NCBI GenBank assembly: GCA_031289615.1
Contig: JAITPD010000007.1
Span: forward strand, 1-64,000
Source: Lactobacillaceae bacterium
Lineage (GTDB): Bacteria; Bacillota; Bacilli; Lactobacillales; Lactobacillaceae
DNA length: 64,000 bases
Reading direction: 5' to 3'
Shown one piece after another: positions 1-9,392 of the stretch (positions within the stretch are counted from its first letter, which is position 1; each line of letters starts with the position of its first letter). Below the pieces are notes generated by a model. The model was not told the DNA's origin. It did not search any database and saw only the letters and a program-made list of their open reading frames with translations. Both the position numbers and the translations under genes were made by a program.

Positions 1-15
1 TCAAACTCTCAATTT
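1..15 (-). rRNA. rrs: 16S rRNA, extreme 5' end (partial, runs off the window)
   Basis: Read on the minus strand, the first bases of the window end in AAATTGAGAGTTTGA. This is the start of bacterial 16S rRNA, where the universal 27F site AGAGTTTGATC begins. Only about 15 nt of the mature gene are inside the window; the rest lies to the left. The upstream leader and promoter (below) support a complete rrn operon transcribed leftward, downstream of lysS. The exact mature 5' end is inferred by analogy with E. coli. Confidence 0.88.
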
Positions 16-211
16 AAATTAAGAAGCTTGAGTATAACTCAATCTTTTTTTGTTGTTTAACAGATTGTTAAACGAATTTACTAGCGAAATTGACTTCGCA
101 AATGTTTGTATCATCCAAACGAATCGCTTCATTTGTGACACACCTGCACATTTGTTTCATCGAAACGTTATTTAGTTTTCAATGTTCTACTACGCCTTCA
201 CGACTTAAAAT

Positions 212-240
212 ATATTACAGACTTTCCGCACAAAAGTCAA
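212..240 (-). promoter_or_regulatory. rrn operon promoter
   Basis: On the minus strand, TTGACT and TAATAT are separated by exactly 17 nt, a near-consensus sigma-A promoter. The transcript would start near position 205. About 30-60 nt further on, the leader carries the GAACATTGAAAACTAAATAA type of sequence typical of Lactobacillales 16S leaders, and 16S begins about 190 nt downstream. No second promoter of equal quality is visible between this one and lysS. Confidence 0.85.
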
Positions 241-392
241 CACTTTTTATCAATTAATTTTTAAATTTAATGACATGAATCAAACGTGTCACAGAGATAA
301 GGCTTTATTTGTTACATTTTGTTGCTGATTAATCATTTTTTGTTCAATAAAAAAATGCGCTAATCCGTAAATTAACACACTTTCTAACTTTA

Positions 393-2120
<1,728 letters not shown>

Positions 2121-2143
2121 AACCAAAGGCCAATATTTTATGC

Positions 2144-2323
2144 AACACCTTGGTTATTTAATTTAAAGCGTGGTGGTTTGAGATGATGATAGTAGGTGAT
2201 CAAGTGAGGTAGCGGCACCAATTCGACTCATTTTGTAAAAATGTGTAGTCGAATGGGACCGTGTCGCCACTTACTATCTTTATCGAAAAGCCACCACGCA
2301 AGTGAAGGATGACCAAGGTGTTT
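2144..2323 (+). repeat. Intergenic palindromic repeat family R2, copy A
   Basis: About 180 bp with outer inverted ends AACACCTTGGT and ACCAAGGTGTT, then GCGTGGTGG / CCACCACGC, then long arms GATAGTAGGTG... and ...CCACTTACTATC, and an apical CAATTCGACT / AGTCGAATGG stem. Other full copies are at 8980-9159 and 62871-63056; remnants flank most R1 copies. Here R1 and R2 lie tandem, in the opposite orientation to the pair at 8980-9331. Confidence 0.9.
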
Positions 2324-2379
2324 CATAACTAGCACTACTCGTTATTTATAGTATGCAAATGATTGCACTATTTTGCAAG

Positions 2380-3258
2380 TTATCCTAGCTCGCCAGTCTG
2401 CTTTTCTTCCATAATCAGCTTCAACTCTTCTGCATCAAAGTTAATTTTTTCACCAGTAAAGCGGTCAATAATTTCCGCACCGTGATCTTGTTCCAACATT
2501 TCTAACAACTGGTCCATCGAAATAGTTGCTAACATCGCAGCGTATTCGCGTTTGGTAATCGCAGGAAAGAGTTGCGTCTCAACCGTTGACAATTGTTTAA
2601 GTTCACCTTTGCCGAAAACAGTTTCTAAAATGCCAAAAGGTCCTTGATGTTGCAGCAAAGTCTTCGTAATCTTTGGCATTGACTCAACAGCCTTGTAAAA
2701 CTTTTCTAGAGCATCTTGTGGTGCATCTGGCAAAGCTGAAACGATAAAACCGCCTGCTGCATTGACCGTCCCATCAGCTTGAACCTGAACATCTACCATC
2801 ACTAATGACGGAATTTGTTCGGAAGTGAGCATGTAGAATGTGAAATCATCATCAATCGTTCCATTTGCAAGCTTAACAGATCCTGTGAATGGCTCAGTAT
2901 TTTCGTCCATTTCTTTGGTCACACGCAGAAAACCTTGATCTCCAACCGCTGCTGCCACATCATCCCCAGTAACTTGTGGATTGGTCACATAACCGCGCAC
3001 AAATCCTTCAGCACTGGCTTCTGTCACAATTTTTCCAGCTGGTCCATTGCCATCAATCACTGTTGCTAAGCGTTCCTCACCCTTAAGAACTGCATTTGAA
3101 ACTAATAATGAGCTAACCAATGCACGTCCAAGAATTTCAATCCCCAGCGGAGTAGCTTCGTGAAACTTTGCCGCTTTTTGCATCATGGCTGTCGCGTCAA
3201 TTGCGATCGCCCGAAAATTATTGTCGTTCGTTACTGCACGAACAATTGTGTCGGCCAT
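2380..3258 (-). CDS. hslO: Hsp33-family redox chaperone lacking the cysteine switch
   Basis: The sequence follows Hsp33 along its whole 292 residues: the N-terminal fold (DTIVRAVTNDNNFRAIAIDAT, with sorting of the family's GNGPxG and GYV motifs around residues 70-90) and the C-terminal Zn-domain framework. In the family, the C-terminal CxC and CxxC motifs bind zinc and are oxidised to activate the chaperone. Here those positions read PAI and DRFT, and the protein contains no cysteine at all. The chaperone core is intact, so an ordinary redox switch is impossible. In relatives hslO usually sits directly downstream of ftsH; here a salvage block of about 7 kb separates them. Confidence 0.93.
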   Translation of the reverse strand: MADTIVRAVTNDNNFRAIAIDATAMMQKAAKFHEATPLGIEILGRALVSSLLVSNAVLKGEERLATVIDGNGPAGKIVTEASAEGFVRGYVTNPQVTGDDVAAAVGDQGFLRVTKEMDENTEPFTGSVKLANGTIDDDFTFYMLTSEQIPSLVMVDVQVQADGTVNAAGGFIVSALPDAPQDALEKFYKAVESMPKITKTLLQHQGPFGILETVFGKGELKQLSTVETQLFPAITKREYAAMLATISMDQLLEMLEQDHGAEIIDRFTGEKINFDAEELKLIMEEKQTGELG

Positions 3259-3402
3259 TTTCTTTCTCCGTTCATATTTATTCTTTTACCATTTTAACAC
3301 GTCAACCGACCTACTACGAAAGAATTACGACATTTTAAAAGGGCGCAATCTGATTTTTCAAATTCCACCCAATTATTTTTAACTTATTTACGTGCATTCA
3401 TT

Positions 3403-4077
3403 TTAATGACGCCGTTCTTTTATTTGGATTTCATTACCGCCGACAATCACAACATCAGCGACCCCTAAGAACAAACCGTGTTCAACTACCCCAACTTCTT
3501 GATTCAAAAATTCTGCCAACCCATGCGGATCGTCCAAAGTACTTAAATGTAGATCCAAAATGTAGTGTCCCCCATCAGTGACAACCGTCTTGCCATCTGC
3601 ATCGACACGCAACTTTGGATTCAGTCCAGCCTCGGCAAATTTACGTTCGAGGTGTCCGTTTCCGAATGGTACTACCTCAACTGGCAACGGGAATGATCCC
3701 AAAACAGAATGAACCTTGCTTTCATCTACAATCCAAATGTTCTTTTTTGAATTTTTTGCCACAATCTTTTCCATCAAGAGAGCTGCTCCTCCACCCTTGA
3801 TGCCATCTAGATACGTGTCAACCTCGTCTGCCCCATCAACTGTTACATCAATCTGATCAACTTCATCAATATCAACAATTTTAATCCCCAGCTCTGCGCC
3901 CCGTTCTGCAGTGCGCATAGATGTTGTTACCCCTGTAATGTCGAGCTTCTTTTCTGCGAGAGCGTCTAAAAAGAATGCCACCGTAGAACCAGTTCCAAGT
4001 CCAACGACCATGCCATCCTTAATATAGTTAGTTGCAGCAATTGCAGCTTTTTGTTTGCTTAAATCCTTTGCATTCAT
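3403..4077 (-). CDS. rpiA: Ribose-5-phosphate isomerase A
   Basis: Interconverts ribose 5-phosphate and ribulose 5-phosphate, linking ribose from nucleosides to the pentose phosphate/phosphoketolase pathway. Family motifs are clear: GLGTGSTV near residue 27, DGADEVD near 80 and the KGGGAAL loop near 93. Two ATGs are adjacent; the second (4077) is six bases after AGGAG and is preferred, giving 224 residues. It follows rbsK by 24 bp and shares its promoter and LacI-type operator. The 145-bp gap to hslO suggests the operon ends here. Confidence 0.95.
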   Translation of the reverse strand: MNAKDLSKQKAAIAATNYIKDGMVVGLGTGSTVAFFLDALAEKKLDITGVTTSMRTAERGAELGIKIVDIDEVDQIDVTVDGADEVDTYLDGIKGGGAALLMEKIVAKNSKKNIWIVDESKVHSVLGSFPLPVEVVPFGNGHLERKFAEAGLNPKLRVDADGKTVVTDGGHYILDLHLSTLDDPHGLAEFLNQEVGVVEHGLFLGVADVVIVGGNEIQIKERRH

Positions 4078-4101
4078 CATTTGCTCCTCTTTACCCCCAA
4101 C

Positions 4102-5031
4102 TTATTTTTCAGCCGCCAAACTTGCATCAACTTCTTCCTTTGTCGGAATTGAAACAATTGCCCCCGCACGTGAAACCGCAATCGAACTAGCTTTACTACT
4201 ACGACGAATAATTTCAGCTAAATTATCCATGTTCGCCGTGATATTGGCTGCGACCGTTCCAATAAATGTGTCCCCAGCTGCAGTCGTGTCAATGGCGTTC
4301 ACCTTGAAAATTGACAAAGTCCCACTCTCGCTATTTACATTATAATAAACTCCATCACCACCAAGTGTGATTATAACATTGACGAGCCCCTTTTTCTTCA
4401 ACAATTTCACAACGCCATTTTCAAGCTCCGCGATTTCAGTCGTTGGCTCTGTTCCTGCCAAGGCAGCTGCTTCAGTTTCGTTTGGCACAATCAAATCGGT
4501 GTAATCTGTAATGGCCGTATCAAGATGATCAGTCACCGGCGCTGGGTTCAAAATTGTCATCGCCCCAGCTGATTTTGCAATCTTAAATCCGGCTGCAACT
4601 GCATCACGAGGTACTTCAAGTTGTGCAACCACAATGTCAGCCGCTTCAAGAACCGAACGTGCTGCCTCAACGTCGGCCACTGTCAATTCCATATTTGCCC
4701 CACCGTGGACCAAAATCGTGTTGTGTCCATCGGCTTCCAACAAAATCGTCGCTGACCCAGTTGGCTGCTTCTTTGTATAAATGTAATCAGTTTTAATTCC
4801 TTCATCATTCAAAAGTTGCTTAAAAGCTTCACCACGTTCGTCAGCACCCACAGCACCGATAAACGTCAAATCAGCACCTTGCCTTGAAGCTGCCACTGCT
4901 TGGTTGGCTCCTTTGCCACCAAAATTACTAGCTTGGCTCTTGACTGACATCGTCTCGCCCTGCTTTGGCAAACGCTCAATCGTTGAGGTGACATCGACAT
5001 TCAAACTTCCAATTACAACTACTTTATTCAT
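4102..5031 (-). CDS. rbsK: Ribokinase
   Basis: Phosphorylates D-ribose to ribose 5-phosphate. It is a PfkB-family sugar kinase of 309 residues, with the N-terminal GGKGANQA substrate-binding motif near residue 39 and the C-terminal signature DTTAAGDTFIG containing the catalytic Asp near residue 250. AGGAG lies eight bases before the ATG. First gene of rbsK-rpiA. No ribose transporter (RbsU/RbsD) is adjacent, so the ribose probably comes from nucleoside hydrolysis by the divergently encoded nupC-rih genes. Confidence 0.95.
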   Translation of the reverse strand: MNKVVVIGSLNVDVTSTIERLPKQGETMSVKSQASNFGGKGANQAVAASRQGADLTFIGAVGADERGEAFKQLLNDEGIKTDYIYTKKQPTGSATILLEADGHNTILVHGGANMELTVADVEAARSVLEAADIVVAQLEVPRDAVAAGFKIAKSAGAMTILNPAPVTDHLDTAITDYTDLIVPNETEAAALAGTEPTTEIAELENGVVKLLKKKGLVNVIITLGGDGVYYNVNSESGTLSIFKVNAIDTTAAGDTFIGTVAANITANMDNLAEIIRRSSKASSIAVSRAGAIVSIPTKEEVDASLAAEK

Positions 5032-5070
5032 TTCGATCTCCTATAATTTCAATGCCCATCTTTTTAAATT

Positions 5071-5129
5071 TTGTAGTTAAACGTTTTACTAATACAATAA
5101 ATTTTATCTAAATTTGTTGCTTTTGTCAA
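5071..5129 (-). promoter_or_regulatory. rbsK-rpiA promoter with LacI-type operator
   Basis: Minus-strand TTGACA (5129-5124) and TAAAAT (5106-5101) with a 17-nt spacer form a strong promoter. The operator TTGTAGTTAAACGTTTTAC (5071-5089, plus-strand reading) lies just downstream of the -10, where a bound repressor would block initiation. The same sequence recurs at 6591-6609 and, with one end changed, at 6475-6493. Confidence 0.8.
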
Positions 5130-5136
5130 TTCCGAG

Positions 5137-6132
5137 CTACTTTTTGATTGGTCCTGTTGACTCACGCACAATTAGTTTTAGTTCAAATAAATCCGTTTGC
5201 CGTTCTAAATCTCGATTAGCCAAACGGTTTAAAATCATCTGCAAAGCTTCGTCACCAATTGCTTGAACCGGTTGAGCAACAGTGGTCAACGCTGGAATGA
5301 CGAATTCTGCATAATCTGTATCGTCGTAGCCCACCACAGAAATATCATCTGGAATTTTTACTCCGGCATTCGTCAGCCCTCGCATCAGCCCAATTGCCAT
5401 CTCATCATTAATGACAAATGCAGCTGTGGCACCACTTTGCGTGACTTTTTGTGCAGCCGCGAGCCCACCGTGTTTTGACAAGGCGGCTTCAACCTGCGCA
5501 ATTGGTACGATGTTAACAGCTTTGAGTGTTTCCACAAAGCCATTTAGACGTTCCAACATATTATCAGTCATTTCAAACGGAGTCACCACCGCTATTTTTT
5601 GATGCCCTAAGTTTAACAAATGCTGTGCTGCTGCAGCTCCACCGCCATATTCGTCCACCATAATTCGATCTTGCGCTTCATTATCTGAATTTTGATCTAG
5701 CACTAAAAACGGAATCCCGCGCTTCTCCAAAAATGTGTTAACGATATCATGATTAGGAATCGGACGCCCAAAGATCAACGCGTCGACGCCTCGCTCGACC
5801 AATGAATAAATTGAAGTTTCCAGATTTTCATTGGCAGATCCCATGAACACTAAATTTACGTGCTCCGGCGCATTAGTTTGCATGCTTTGAATAATGTCGG
5901 CAAAAAACGGCAGACGAAAAGATGGGATCACCACGCCAATCATTGGACTTGGTGACCCTTTCAAGCTTTTTGCCGCACTATTAGCAACATATCCTAACTC
6001 GTCGCGCGCCTGCATGACCTTTTGAATCGTATCCTGCGAGAAACGATCGCCTTTATTATTAAGAATTTGAGAAACGGTCGCAATGGACACTTCTGCCTTG
6101 CTTGCAACGTCTTTAATTGAAGCTTTCTTCAT
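5137..6132 (-). CDS. rbsR: LacI-family repressor of ribose/nucleoside salvage (RbsR-like)
   Basis: 331 residues with an N-terminal LacI helix-turn-helix (SIKDVASKAEVSIATVSQIL, residues 5-24) and hinge helix, followed by a periplasmic-binding-protein-like effector domain (MIGVVIPS near residue 64, VVGYDDTDYAEF near 270). It lies between the rbsK-rpiA and nupC-rihC transcription units, each of which has a promoter-proximal copy of the same near-palindromic operator; a third copy follows its own probable promoter about 350 nt upstream. I infer that it represses all three and is released by ribose or a ribose phosphate. The rbsR symbol rests on context. Confidence 0.85.
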   Translation of the reverse strand: MKKASIKDVASKAEVSIATVSQILNNKGDRFSQDTIQKVMQARDELGYVANSAAKSLKGSPSPMIGVVIPSFRLPFFADIIQSMQTNAPEHVNLVFMGSANENLETSIYSLVERGVDALIFGRPIPNHDIVNTFLEKRGIPFLVLDQNSDNEAQDRIMVDEYGGGAAAAQHLLNLGHQKIAVVTPFEMTDNMLERLNGFVETLKAVNIVPIAQVEAALSKHGGLAAAQKVTQSGATAAFVINDEMAIGLMRGLTNAGVKIPDDISVVGYDDTDYAEFVIPALTTVAQPVQAIGDEALQMILNRLANRDLERQTDLFELKLIVRESTGPIKK

Positions 6133-6193
6133 AATTTATTCCTTCTAACTTGTTATCAATATTGTGCTAACTATGGTTCGTAGTTCTTGGCTT

Positions 6194-6354
6194 GATCAGC
6201 TTCGCTAAAGATTCTTTACGTTCGGATGGCCCTGCACGATTCATGCTGAATGGCAAAATATTTTGCCATTTCCACGGCGCTAAAGCACGCGTTAAAAGGT
6301 TCAGCTAGATTCGGCAAGGGCTGGTCATCCGACGACAGAATCGCTTCGCTGATC
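6194..6354 (+). repeat. Repeat R1, copy B, in the rbsR leader
   Basis: A full-length R1 copy with GATCAGC / GCTGATC ends. An R2 remnant (CCCACCACGCAAATG and flanks, about 6390-6446) follows. The likely rbsR promoter is on the far side (6501-6529), so both would be transcribed as part of the rbsR 5' leader. Confidence 0.88.
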
Positions 6355-6472
6355 AAACCAAATACAAGCAATCGCTCAGCAATTTTGTTTAAAGAGCAGT
6401 GGATTTATAAAATGAAACCCACCACGCAAATGAAAAATGAGCGGAATCTTACAGACTTATCAGATCCCATTA

Positions 6473-6529
6473 TTTTTAGTTAAACGTTTTAACTTATTTT
6501 ACTATACCATCTTTTTTAAAGAATGCTAA
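6473..6529 (-). promoter_or_regulatory. Probable rbsR promoter with operator
   Basis: Minus-strand TTAGCA (6529-6524) and TATAGT (6506-6501) with 17-nt spacing, then the operator core AGTTAAACGTTTTA (6478-6491) immediately downstream. This would give autoregulation through a leader of about 360 nt that contains the R1 copy. Confidence 0.6.
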
Positions 6530-6546
6530 ATTGAGTTACCTCATAA

Positions 6547-6610
6547 TTGAAAACGCTTGCAAAATATTTTTAGCCAATGTATACTATATCTTGTAGTTAA
6601 ACGTTTTACC
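6547..6610 (+). promoter_or_regulatory. nupC promoter: cre site, -35/-10 and LacI-type operator
   Basis: TTGAAAACGCTTGCA (6547-6561) matches the CcpA cre consensus WTGNAANCGNWNNCW at every position. It overlaps the -35 TTGCAA (6557-6562), followed by a 17-nt spacer and TATACT (6580-6585). The operator TTGTAGTTAAACGTTTTAC (6591-6609) covers the start region. The layout predicts both catabolite repression and specific repression by the adjacent LacI-type protein. Confidence 0.85.
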
Positions 6611-6662
6611 TGTAATTTTAATTCTATTTCACTTCTTGGCATTTTGAAAGGAACTACTCATT

Positions 6663-7949
6663 ATGTATGTAGTAATTAATATCATCGGCCTCTTCGTTAC
6701 AATTGGGGTTGCGTACCTATTCTCCCGGGATCGTAAAAACGTCCAATGGAAGTCTGTTGGAATCGTGACCGCCATTCAACTTTTCCTTGCTTGGTTCTTG
6801 GTTAACTTCAGTGTTGGCCGTCAAGCTGTCATCGCAGCTGCCAATGGCTTTAACTGGTTAGTTGGAACAGCGTATAAAGGAATTGCATTTGCTTTGCCTG
6901 ATTGGGTACCAACGACTGTCGCTGGTGCAGGTGGAACAATGCATGGATCAATGAACTTTGTCACTTCGGCTTTGCTACCAATTTTGTTGGTTGTGCCATT
7001 GTTTGACATTTTAACATACATCGGCTTCTTGCCTTGGCTCGTTAAGTGGATTGGCCGCGGGTTGTCATTCGTTACTGGTCAACCAAAGTTTGAAGCATTC
7101 TTCTCAGTTGAAATGATGTTTCTTGGTAACACTGAAGTTTTGATTGTTTCTAAAAATCAATTGACTCAAATGAATGAAAAGCGTAACTTGACTCTGGCCT
7201 TGATGTCAATGAGCTGTGTGACAGCATCAATTATCGGGGCATATACACAAATGATGCCTGGTCAATATGTTTTGACTGCTGTTCCATTGAATATCTTAGG
7301 CGCCATCATCATCACTTCTATCTTGAATCCTGTTAAAGTGTCAAAAGAAGATGATATTGTCGCAGAAATTAATCCTCCAGTTGCCGTTGAACAAGCTGAT
7401 GGAACTACTGTGATGGAACAACCTAAAAAAGAGCCATTCTTCTCATTCTTGGGAGATTCAATCTTGGGTGCCGGAAAGCTGATCTTGATAGTCTTAGCTT
7501 CAGTTATCGCCTTCGTGGCCTTGGCTAACTTGATTGATTCAGTATTTGCCCTCACTGGTTTGAAGTGGCTTTCACTTGAAAACATCTTTGGGGTCTGCAT
7601 GTTCCCATTCGCTTGGTTGCTTGGATTCTCACCTGAACATGCCTTTGAACTTGCCCGTTTGATGGGAACAAAGTTGGTTACCAACGAATTCGTCGTGATG
7701 GGTGAAGTTTCAAAGAACGTTCTCGCTCATAAGGGAATGTTCGCAAACCAGCACGCTGTGGCTGTCTTGACTGTCTTTGTAACATCATTTGCCAACTTTG
7801 GAACTGTGGGAATGATCATCGGAGCCTTTAAGGGACTTGTTAGCAAAGAAAAGGTTGATCACATCTCAAGTAACGTTCCGCTGATGTTAGTTTCTGGAAT
7901 TTTGGTTTCATTGCTATCAGCTGGAATGGCCGGATTGTTCGCGTGGTAA
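6663..7949 (+). CDS. nupC: Concentrative nucleoside transporter (NupC/CNT family)
   Basis: Imports nucleosides with a cation across the cytoplasmic membrane. 428 residues, with an N-terminal hydrophobic block, the CNT signature around EMMFLGNTEVLIV (near residue 150) and the conserved TNEFVVMGE segment near residue 340. AAAGGA precedes the ATG. It is followed by a hairpin with a T tract and then a nucleoside hydrolase gene. It is controlled by the cre-operator promoter just upstream. A charged, variable stretch around residues 220-255 interrupts the membrane segments. Confidence 0.93.
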   Translation: MYVVINIIGLFVTIGVAYLFSRDRKNVQWKSVGIVTAIQLFLAWFLVNFSVGRQAVIAAANGFNWLVGTAYKGIAFALPDWVPTTVAGAGGTMHGSMNFVTSALLPILLVVPLFDILTYIGFLPWLVKWIGRGLSFVTGQPKFEAFFSVEMMFLGNTEVLIVSKNQLTQMNEKRNLTLALMSMSCVTASIIGAYTQMMPGQYVLTAVPLNILGAIIITSILNPVKVSKEDDIVAEINPPVAVEQADGTTVMEQPKKEPFFSFLGDSILGAGKLILIVLASVIAFVALANLIDSVFALTGLKWLSLENIFGVCMFPFAWLLGFSPEHAFELARLMGTKLVTNEFVVMGEVSKNVLAHKGMFANQHAVAVLTVFVTSFANFGTVGMIIGAFKGLVSKEKVDHISSNVPLMLVSGILVSLLSAGMAGLFAW

Positions 7950-7974
7950 AATAGAAGTGTGAACAAGTTAGTTG

Positions 7975-8001
7975 CCCGCAGATCTTTGCGGGTTTTATTT
8001 T
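7975..8001 (+). terminator. Hairpin between nupC and rihC
   Basis: CCCGCA and TGCGGG pair across a six-base loop, followed by TTTTATTTT. It probably terminates part of the nupC transcripts, leaving rihC expressed at a lower level by read-through. Confidence 0.75.
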
Positions 8002-8017
8002 CAGGAAGGATTTTAAA

Positions 8018-8947
8018 ATGACGAAAGAACCAATTATCTTAGACATGGATCCCGGAATTGATGATGCCGTTGCGCTCTCAATTGCCTTGACGCATTCAGA
8101 ATTTGACATCAAGCTGTTAACTGGAGTTGCTGGTAATGTCAGCGTTGACAAGACAACCGCTAACTTATTGAAGCTTGAGGAATTCTTTGGCCGGACTGAT
8201 ATTCCGGTGGCTAAGGGGGCTAAGGTTCCACTTAAAAAGGAATTTAAGGACGCTTCATATATTCACGGTGAATCAGGAATGCCTGGTTATGATTTCCCAG
8301 AATTAACGCATGCACCAATTGAAAAAGATGCCGTTGACGCAATTGTTGACGTGCTAAGTGCAGCTCCTGAACCAATTACAATTGTTGCGACAGGCGCATA
8401 TACCAACATCGCTTTGCTAGTTCGGGATCATGCAGAAATTAAGCCTAAGATTAAGCGTTTCGTATTAATGGGTGGTTCGCTGTCTGGAGGAAATGTTTCG
8501 TCAGTCGCCGAGTTCAACGTCTTTACCGACCCAGACGCTGCTAAAATTGTCTTTGAAAGTGGTGTCGACATTACCATGATCGGCTTGGACGTGACTCTAA
8601 AGGCGTTGCTCTCAAATCAATCAATTGCAGACGTTGCTTCAATGGGCCGTGTTGGTGAAATGATTTCTGGTGTGATGACGGCCTACAATGATGTCGAAGA
8701 AGATGGAAAGCCAATGCACGACGTCAATACCATTTTGTATTTACTGCATCCTGAACTTTTCACAGTCAAGGATTTCATGGTTTACGTAATCGCTGACGGT
8801 CCAGCAATCGGGGCAACCATTGCTGACACGCAGGACCGCTGGTCAGATGGGAAGGTCAATGCGCACGTTGCTGTAGATATTGATGCGCCGGCCTTTGAGA
8901 GGTGGTTCCTGGAAGAGATTCCAAAAATGAATGCTTTTAACGCTTAA
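8018..8947 (+). CDS. rihC: Ribonucleoside hydrolase, RihC-like
   Basis: Hydrolyses the N-glycosidic bond of nucleosides to base and ribose. 309 residues of the inosine-uridine nucleoside hydrolase family: the calcium-binding DMDPGIDD motif at residues 9-16, the conserved NVS loop near 38 and an HDVNT motif near 241. The region IHGESGMPGYDF is close to E. coli RihC, which accepts purine and pyrimidine nucleosides. AGGAAGGA lies about 8 nt before the start. It is in line with nupC and feeds the RbsK/RpiA route encoded across the divergent promoter region. Confidence 0.92.
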   Translation: MTKEPIILDMDPGIDDAVALSIALTHSEFDIKLLTGVAGNVSVDKTTANLLKLEEFFGRTDIPVAKGAKVPLKKEFKDASYIHGESGMPGYDFPELTHAPIEKDAVDAIVDVLSAAPEPITIVATGAYTNIALLVRDHAEIKPKIKRFVLMGGSLSGGNVSSVAEFNVFTDPDAAKIVFESGVDITMIGLDVTLKALLSNQSIADVASMGRVGEMISGVMTAYNDVEEDGKPMHDVNTILYLLHPELFTVKDFMVYVIADGPAIGATIADTQDRWSDGKVNAHVAVDIDAPAFERWFLEEIPKMNAFNA

Positions 8948-8979
8948 TTGTTTAAACTGGCTAATCTTAATTATGAATC

Positions 8980-9159
8980 ACCTGTCCATTTTTCACTTGC
9001 GTGGTGGTTTTTCAATAATGATAGTAAGTGGCGACACGGTCCCATTCGACTATTAATTTCGTTGCCACGAAATTTAGTCGAATTGGTGCCGCTACCTCGC
9101 TAGTTCACCTACTATCATCATTTCAAACCACCACGCCTTGAATAAAATGACAAGGTGTT
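8980..9159 (-). repeat. Repeat R2, copy C
   Basis: A full palindromic R2 copy in the inverted orientation relative to copy A, starting CATTTTTCACTTGCGTGGTGG and ending AAAATGACAAGGTGTT. It is followed by R1 copy C. Together they fill most of the 445-bp rihC to second-hydrolase gap. Confidence 0.9.
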
Positions 9160-9172
9160 CATAATTTAGCAT

Positions 9173-9331
9173 ATCAGCGGAGCGATTCTGCCGTCGGATG
9201 ACCAGCCCTTGCCGAATCTAGCCGAAACTTTTCACGCGTGCTTTATCATCGTGAAATTGGCGAATTATTTTACCATTCGCCGTGACTCGTGCAGGGCCAT
9301 CCGAACGTAAAAAATCTTTAGCGAAGCTGAT
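9173..9331 (-). repeat. Repeat R1, copy C
   Basis: An inverted R1 copy, beginning ATCAGCGGAGCGATTCTG and ending GCGAAGCTGAT. It directly follows R2 copy C, making an R2-R1 composite that mirrors the R1-R2 composite at 1955-2323. Confidence 0.9.
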
Positions 9332-9392
9332 GTTGATGTAAGCACAATATTACTAATACGCTTAAAACAAAATTATCATTGGGAGAATGAAC

